DNA of 64,000 bases, from the NCBI GenBank assembly GCA_029817715.1, contig JARUPY010000559.1, forward strand, positions 54,902 through 118,901, given 5' to 3'. Below are positions 57,801 through 64,000 of this stretch, one piece after another. Position numbers and translations under genes: made by a program. Numbering within the stretch: position 1 is the stretch's first letter; every line of letters begins with the position of its first letter. The notes below the pieces were generated by a model. The model ran no database searches, had not been told where the DNA came from, and saw only the letters and a program-made list of their open reading frames with translations. Origin of the DNA: Melastoma dodecandrum (taxonomy: Eukaryota; Streptophyta; Magnoliopsida; Myrtales; Melastomataceae).

Positions 57801-60800
57801 GTAATGCGCCTTAAGCAGGCTAACGGAGAACACCCATGGCAGTTTCTAAAGAAACTTAGGAAGGCTCTGCTACGGTGTAGACCCCCAAATACCGGAGATT
57901 GATCAGTTACTTCTCCGCATTAAATGCCGTTGACTATCCCGTTTCCGGAAAAAGCTCGCAGGGCGAAGCGCTTTGCCTGACCCTGTATGACTTAGCAAGT
58001 GAGGGCTACTGAGTATTATCAGCTCCTTACTAGAGGAAGCCGCCCAGCTGACTCGAAGCCCTACCAAGTCGACACTTATGAAGTCGACGTGGCGGAAATT
58101 TGTTAAGGGGGAGTCGACTATATGCGATCCCCTGACTAAGAAGAATTTTTCCAAAGCTAAGGCCATCCCAAAAGAATGCCGAGGAAAGAAAATATTCCTT
58201 TCGAACACGGATAAAGTCCACGCTATATTCGACTGGGCTTTATCAAAGGAAGAAAGGATTAGAGTCTTGAAGTACCCGGCGCAATCCAGAGGTCCCCTCA
58301 GACAGAGAGGGAAAAGAATAGGAATTACTGCAAGTGGCATGGATCCTTCAACCCATGCAGACGCAAGGACGTGTAGGGTTGTCCTTTAGAGAAATATCTT
58401 CCGCGGCAGGATTTAATAGAGTCTAAAGAGCTTCCGTTTTTTCCCGAGGTCCGACGAAGTAGCCGTGGTGGATGATAGTCCATTCGGGGATGAAGTCGCC
58501 ATACATACTTTTGACATATTTGATGCTGAGGTTAATCTCTTAGAAGTTATTAACGACTCTGCTGCAACCAACCCAATCGCGAGGATTTACAAGCAACCCG
58601 GGGAGACTTTGGTGGCTAATATGCCTTTGATGAAGCGACTGGCTGAGCGTGGGGTCTTCATTCTGCCCAAAGGAAGGGAGAAGTGGCTATGCCACTCGGC
58701 ACCTTGACTGCGCGCGCGAGCGAGCGTGCGCAGCGCGTGTGCATCATGTGCTCGTAGCACGTTCAAGAAGTACCTACTGGACAGCAAGACAAAGGAAGTA
58801 GGTACGACTTGACCCCGTTCGAGGGAAGCAGCAATATCGCTGAACACTCCCCTGAGGATCTTCTCATGCCCTCAGCGCGAGCGCTCACCTATCGCAGATC
58901 GCCGATTGGCCTTGCGAGGAGGAAGAGGAGGCCCACCAGGGTCACAAGGGGAATGGAGATGCAGTCGCCCCGGGGAACAGAACGCCCGGCACGATGACTG
59001 GAGTTCATAGACATCGTCTGGTACCAAAGGGTCAAATCAAACAGGGATACACTAGAGCTACCCCTGTCAAGGAGATGAGACCGTTTAGAGGATCATAAAG
59101 GAAGCAGACCAACCTCAGCAGGCCGTAAATCGCCAGGCCCCGCTACGCTTCGAAGACAGTTGACCCTCAGGAAATGCGGAGTGGGGCCACCCATTGCCCA
59201 ATTCCTGGACGAAAAGCTGCTGTGCCAAAAGTGCAAGCTGATCGCTCAACCAACCGCATACTCATCACCCAGCTCTGCACAGCATGCTGCGTTAACTACT
59301 TCTTTTCGGCACGTCCGACTTATCCGCAAAAGGGGACGATGCTGGTGAAGGCAGTCCGTCCTGAGGGCTCATGTAATTCCGAACCTAACAAGCCCTCTTC
59401 CGAATAGGCCATGATATACCCTGTGCATGTAGATTATGACTCAGCCGACGGAAGAGTTTTGTGGAGGTAAGTCGAACTTTCCTTTTGGTTATAGAGAAAC
59501 CAAGGTTTGTCAAAGCGCTTAACACCCTTCGTCTCAATGGCAGAAGGCGGAAAGGAAGGTTACGCTTCCCGAGAGGGCTCAAAAGATAAAAGAAAGGCTT
59601 CTAAGTCACGCCCAAGAAGAAGCCAAGAATGACCCCTGTGATGCCACCTTTGGGCGGGGAACCACGCCACAGGGGAAACAAGTACGTAGAGCCCGAGCGG
59701 GTCGAGTCTACTGACTACTCGGAAGACCCCAGGGCACGAGCTTTCGACTACACTCCTCTTACGAGGAGATAAGCCCTGCGAAATTCAACAGCAGAGCAAG
59801 GGCCCCTACGTGAGCTGTAACGCTCTGTACCCTCCCTGCGGAGTTCGCCTGGACAACAAACAAGTCGGAGGCACCGGAAGGTAAAACTCTCGACTCTAAA
59901 TGTCATTATACATTTCCTTCTGGCTTCCCTCTGCACTGGTTGAGGAAACCATCGAGATTTCGCATGAAACAGCTATATGCATTCGCTTGTAACATCTCAG
60001 TCCCACTACCCCTTTGATGGTGTCTTAGTTGGGCCGAGTCTTAATAGAACAATGGCGCTCACTGTCAATGTTCTTTCCACCTTGACAAGGTTTAGATTAC
60101 TTGGGTACAAGCCTAGCGAGTTGTGAGGAGAAACCGACATAGTCTGTAAGTGGCTTTAATGGGAGAAAATCCGAGTGCCTCTTGGCATATGCTCCGTGCG
60201 CCTATAGCGTCGGGAGACATAGAGCAGGAAACTGCTTTCTTTTCCTTTGTAATCGATATAAGCCGCCTTCATTTTAATGCGCTTTTAGGGACGCGGATTT
60301 GGCTCTCATAAGGGCCGCCTGCGATTCCCATCTACTTTGCATAGGAGAGTTTTTATCTTATGACTTGACTCCGAAATAGAATAATTCGTTATGGCTGATG
60401 ACGATACTCCTGTTGTGACAAGTGTAATTTTGCATACAGAGACGTGTGAAGTACAATCAAGGACTCTTACTCTGGATCAGGCGCGTACAAGCTGGGTAGG
60501 ACCCCACAGTAGGAAACAAACCCTAGGGTGAACCTTCTGGGAAGTTCGAACTTCATCGTAAGCTATGGCACATCTCAACCCCAAGCCATGGACGGAAGGG
60601 ACCCATTGTGCCAACAGGATGGGGGCACCCGACTTCACAGCACAAGGAACATAAGATGAGGTTCTTGCAGGAGGTAGTCACGACCAAGGTTGGAGGCTCG
60701 AGACGAACAACAGACAAAGCGGCAACAAGGGAGAGGCGCCTAAGAGCCCAATGAGAGCACTGCGGACGGAGTTGGAGCCCGATAGACTCCTACACGAAGG

Positions 60801-61379
60801 GATGTATGAATAGTGAGGAGAAAGGTCCATGCAGTCGCTGATATCCTACCAGCGGAACTTCAGAAGCATGTTAGGATTGTCTAGGAAAGTAGGATGCCAA
60901 AATATAGGCAACATCAATCTCGAAGCTCAGGGGTCATGCTAAATAACGTTGACACCCGATTTAGGTGGTGTACCGAAGGCTCGTGAGTTCCACTTATGAT
61001 TGCCATGTGACTCACTCCGTAAGCGTCAATTTAGGCTAAGGCAATCAAGCCCTGCGAATTGTTTTCCATCAGTTCTTCAAATGTAATAAAGAACTTTTCA
61101 ATTCTATCAAAGCTACTTTGGAAGAGGTTTAAAAAGACTGTTTCGCTTGGGATTTTACACATGAGAATGCCTGGCCCGCCCCTAGATCGCTCGACTTGTC
61201 GGAACACAAGTTTACCAATCAAAACGGGATTTAATAAACCAGATCCAACAGGCGCACGAGGAGAATAGACTCATGAAGTCACTCAAGCAAGTATTTCGAG
61301 GACAGTCAAGGAAAGCTCTTTAAAGCTGGATATATAAGGACAATCGAGGTACACCGAGATGGATTATCACAGTATAGTT
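57801..61379 (+). other. Degenerate interior of the gypsy element
   Basis: Short gag/protease-side frames survive (58465-58707: FDIFDAEVNLLEVINDSAAT). The rest is interrupted in all frames, and no protease active-site motif was found. Confidence 0.5.
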
Positions 61380-62720
61380 TCCTGTCATTAAGAAGAATGG
61401 TAAGATTAGAGTTTGCATCGACTTCACTCGAGAGACTTGAATCGTGCCACTCCAAAGGGTGATGCAGATTACCCCATGCCTATCGCAGACGACTTAGTCG
61501 ACAAGACTGCAGGGCACCAAATTATGTCCTTCATGGATGGCTTTTCAGGATATAACCAAATCTTCCTAGCTGAAGAGGGGTTATCCCATAAAACCGCGAT
61601 CAGGTGTCCCTTTGGCATTTTTCGAATGGGTGAGTCATGCCATTCGGACTCAATAAAACGCTGGGGCAACCTACCAACGAGCCATGAACGCTATATTTGA
61701 TGCCTCGATTAACAAAACAGTCGAAGTATACATAGACGATATAGTGGTCAAGTAGCAAGACGAGGAAGGTCACATGTTAGATGACCTTAGAAATGCTTTC
61801 ATTCAAATGAGAAAGCATCAGCTCAAACTAAAACCCTCTCAAATGCGCCTTCGGGAGTCAGAGCAGGACATTTCCTAGGGTTCCTAGTCCATCTACGTGG
61901 CATAGAAGTCGACCAGAACAAAGTGAATGACATTCAAAGATTGAACCCTCCGACTAATAAGAAGAAGTTACAGGCTTTTCTTAGGAAGGATCAATTAATC
62001 TAAGGCGATTTTTTGGTAACGTCGATGGACGGACAGATGTTTTTTCGACCTTTACTGAAGGCGAAGGGAAATTTTGTGTGGGGAGCGACGAACTACCAAA
62101 AAGCATTCGAAGGCTTAAAGGAGTATTTAATGAAGCCGCCTGTGCTTGCCCCTCCTCGGTTAGGAAAAGCCCGATATTTGCTTTACTAGAGTTCCGGCAG
62201 CGACTGAATCATTCATTGTGCCATGTTAGCCCAAGAGGCGGAGGGACAAAACTGAGAGAGCGGTTCTACTATTTGTCAAGACAACTGAACTGCCACAGAG
62301 AAGCGCTATTACAATTAAGGAGAAGTTGTGCCTATCAGTCCTCTATGCTGTTAAGAAGCTGAGTCACACTTATATCGGATCCAATGAGGTTCATGTTATT
62401 GCCAAGTCTCCAGTCATAAAAATACTTTTTTCGAAAGGTCCCCTAATTGACCGGAAGAATTAGCTAAATGGAGCTTGGTCCTATCCGCATACGATCTGCC
62501 GTTTCAAACCTCAACAGTCGGTGAAAGGGCAGGCCTTAGCAGGACTTCTTAGTGGAACCACGGATCCATCTACATCAATCCGATCAAGAGGAGTCCCTTG
62601 AGGATGTCTGGCAAGCTTGGTTTGATGGATCCTCGGCGAAATCCGGCGCCTAGGCAATAGGCCTCCACATACTTTCAGCCACTAGGAAAGGACGTTAGCG
62701 CCTAGCATATCGTTTGTCGG
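61380..62720 (+). pseudogene. Gypsy reverse transcriptase / RNase H (decayed)
   Basis: Recognisable blocks: KKNGKIRVCIDF at about 61390, YPMPIADDLVDKTAGHQIMS and FMDGFSGYNQIFLAEE at 61470-61580, and the catalytic YIDDIVVK at about 61728. Also FVWGATNYQKAFEGLKEYLM at about 62070-62130 and the RNase H start WFDGSSAKSG at about 62620. Stops and frameshifts separate them, for example a TAG directly after the YIDD block. Confidence 0.85.
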
Positions 62721-63389
62721 CGACTCATTACAAACAATGCGACTGAGTATGAAGCGTTGATCACACTCTTGAAGGAATGTATTAGCTTTGGGAGCCAGGT
62801 TTATAGCCAGAGTAATGGGAGACTCTCCAACCTAATTATTAACCAAGATGTAATGGCGACTCCTCTATGTCAAGAGAAAACTCGCACCCTATCATCAAGT
62901 CGCTCGAAGGCTAGTCGAAGCCGGTTCGAAGCAATTACTTTCCTGTCTTTGTTAGGCCGGGAGGAAAACTCACATCGCTAACGACTTAGCTCAAAAGAGC
63001 TTTCGGGATGACAAGGCTAGAGGAAGAAACGATAGTGTCCCCGAAATAGCTTCTCATTTAGTCCCACAAAGCGATTTGTTCGCATTAGACATAAATGACA
63101 ATCGATAAGGATTGGAGGAGGCCAATATCATCGACTTCCCTCTCCGACCCAACACAAAATGGCGAGCCAAAGAAATCAAGACTCATGCTTTTGTCGTACC
63201 ACCCTTAAATAGATGGGGTACTTGTACAGAAAGACCAAAGAAGGAGTCCTACTAAGGTGCGTCGACTTAGACGAAAGCGACCCCAATTATGTTGGAGACT
63301 CACCAGGGTTTATGCGTCCCTCACCCAATCTGGCACCAAAATGTCTTGGACTATCCAAAGACATGGTTTTTATTGGCCAACAATGCTAA

Positions 63390-63979
63390 AGAAACTGCAT
63401 AGAAATGGCTAGGGGATGCCAAGAGTGTCAAAAACATGGTCCGGTGACAAGGGCCCCAGCGTCCGACTTAGTCTCAGTCGTCAAGCCTTGGCCATTTAGG
63501 TCTTGGGCTTTAGATATAATCGGGGAAATCCATCCGCACTCAAGTAAAGGTGACGCATATATTCTAGTCGCAACCGATTATTTTACTAAATGGGTCGAGG
63601 CTCAGGTATATAAGAAGATCGATCACAAAGAAGTGATCGATTTTCTTAAATCATCTATCATCTACAGATTTGGAATTCCCCATAATGTTGTAGTAGACAA
63701 TGGCACCGCTTTCAATAATGAGAAAATGCGAGAATTCGCTACGGAGTTCGGTTTCTCGATCACCAACTCAACACCTTATTATCCTCAGGCGAATGGACAG
63801 GCTGAAGCTACCAATAAACTCATAAAGAACAATATTCAGAAAATGGTTGGCGCAAATCCAAGAGAATGGCACCAACTATTACAAGACACTTTGTGGGCTT
63901 TAAGAGTTACTAAAAGAGAAAGCACAGGGGAAACCCCTTTTTCACTAGTATATGGGCAAGACGCCGTCCTACCCTATTG
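63390..63979 (+). pseudogene. Gypsy integrase core (open over about 190 codons)
   Basis: Zinc-finger remains GCQECQKHG, then the catalytic core with the three acidic positions: WALDIIGEIHPHSSKGD, VVVDNGTAFNNEKMREFA and YYPQANGQAEATNKLI. It ends at a stop after VYGQDAVLPY, a conserved integrase motif. Upstream frames are broken, so it cannot be expressed as part of a normal polyprotein. Confidence 0.88.
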
Positions 63980-64000
63980 AGGTTCGATACAAGTCTCTCA

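Larger units (their letters stand above)
55476..64000 (+). mobile_element. Decayed Ty3/gypsy retrotransposon (Tat-like), runs off the window
   Basis: The 5' LTR starts near 55476 (tgttgacatggcaatt). Then come a primer-binding-type site (ttggcgaccacagtggg, about 56542), gag from 56589, a long degenerate stretch, reverse transcriptase at about 61380-62180, RNase H at about 62600-62720 and integrase at 63390-63979. The order gag-RT-RH-INT and the integrase sequence (STPYYPQANGQAEATNKLIK) fit Ty3/gypsy, most like the Tat branch. Gag and pol are broken by many stops and frameshifts, whereas integrase is still open over about 190 codons. The 3' LTR lies beyond the window. Confidence 0.88.

Noticed and set aside
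1..64000. CRISPR arrays, operons, tRNA or rRNA genes
   Set aside because: The DNA is plant nuclear. No spaced short repeats of CRISPR type were seen, and I found no tRNA cloverleaf or rRNA signature on either strand by eye.

Overview
The window is nuclear DNA of a flowering plant, most likely a rosid dicot. Genes are split by short GT-AG introns (one is GC-AG), lie on both strands in AT-rich spacers, and are separated by LTR retrotransposons. The proteins are plant families: chloroplast proteins, type-2 lipid transfer proteins, WEB/PMI coiled-coil proteins, DUF4228 proteins, a DEG7-type protease and a polcalcin. I cannot name the species from the sequence alone. Exon coordinates come from reading splice sites and keeping the reading frame by hand; most should be good to within a base or two.

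Layout. 0.4-2.5 kb (-): chloroplast DUF2854 protein, 9 exons. 3.1-3.3 kb (-): broken N-terminal piece of a class I glutamine-amidotransferase-like gene. 4.8-9.9 kb: a duplicated segment with two lipid transfer protein genes (-) and a third copy that kept only promoter-type sequence. 10.8-12.6 kb (+): WEB-family coiled-coil gene. 13.3-14.1 kb: copia fragment. 16.9-19.5 kb (+): U1-type C2H2 zinc-finger gene whose last intron/exon junction is repeated seven times. 19.9-20.9 kb (-): ASF1 histone chaperone. 21.9-22.4 kb (-): DUF4228 protein. 23.3-25.8 kb: copia deletion derivative with two LTRs and a visible target duplication. 27.6-28.6 kb (-): small Cys-rich plant protein. 29.8-32.8 kb (-): pyridoxal kinase, 12 exons. 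34.1-35.4 kb (+): second DUF4228 protein. 36.2-37.5 kb: dispersed repeat-like sequence. 38.2-44.5 kb (-): DEG7-type protease, 23 exons, with a frame-disrupted first exon. 51.2-53.9 kb (-): unprocessed eIF3i pseudogene. 55.05-55.3 kb (+): polcalcin. 55.5 kb to the end (+): decayed Ty3/gypsy element running off the window.

How they fit together. Most genes are independent housekeeping or stress genes, as expected in a plant. From memory, the order GATase - LTP - PMI/WEB - ASF1 - pyridoxal kinase - DUF4228 matches, reversed, Arabidopsis At5g38200 - At5g38160/70 - At5g38150 - At5g38110 - At5g37850 - At5g37840, with duplicates on chromosome 1. The left half of the window therefore looks like an old conserved block, later modified by tandem duplication, gene truncation and retroelement insertion. 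I saw no operon-like or clustered pathway. The most unusual structure is the sevenfold splice-acceptor array at 18.6-19.5 kb.
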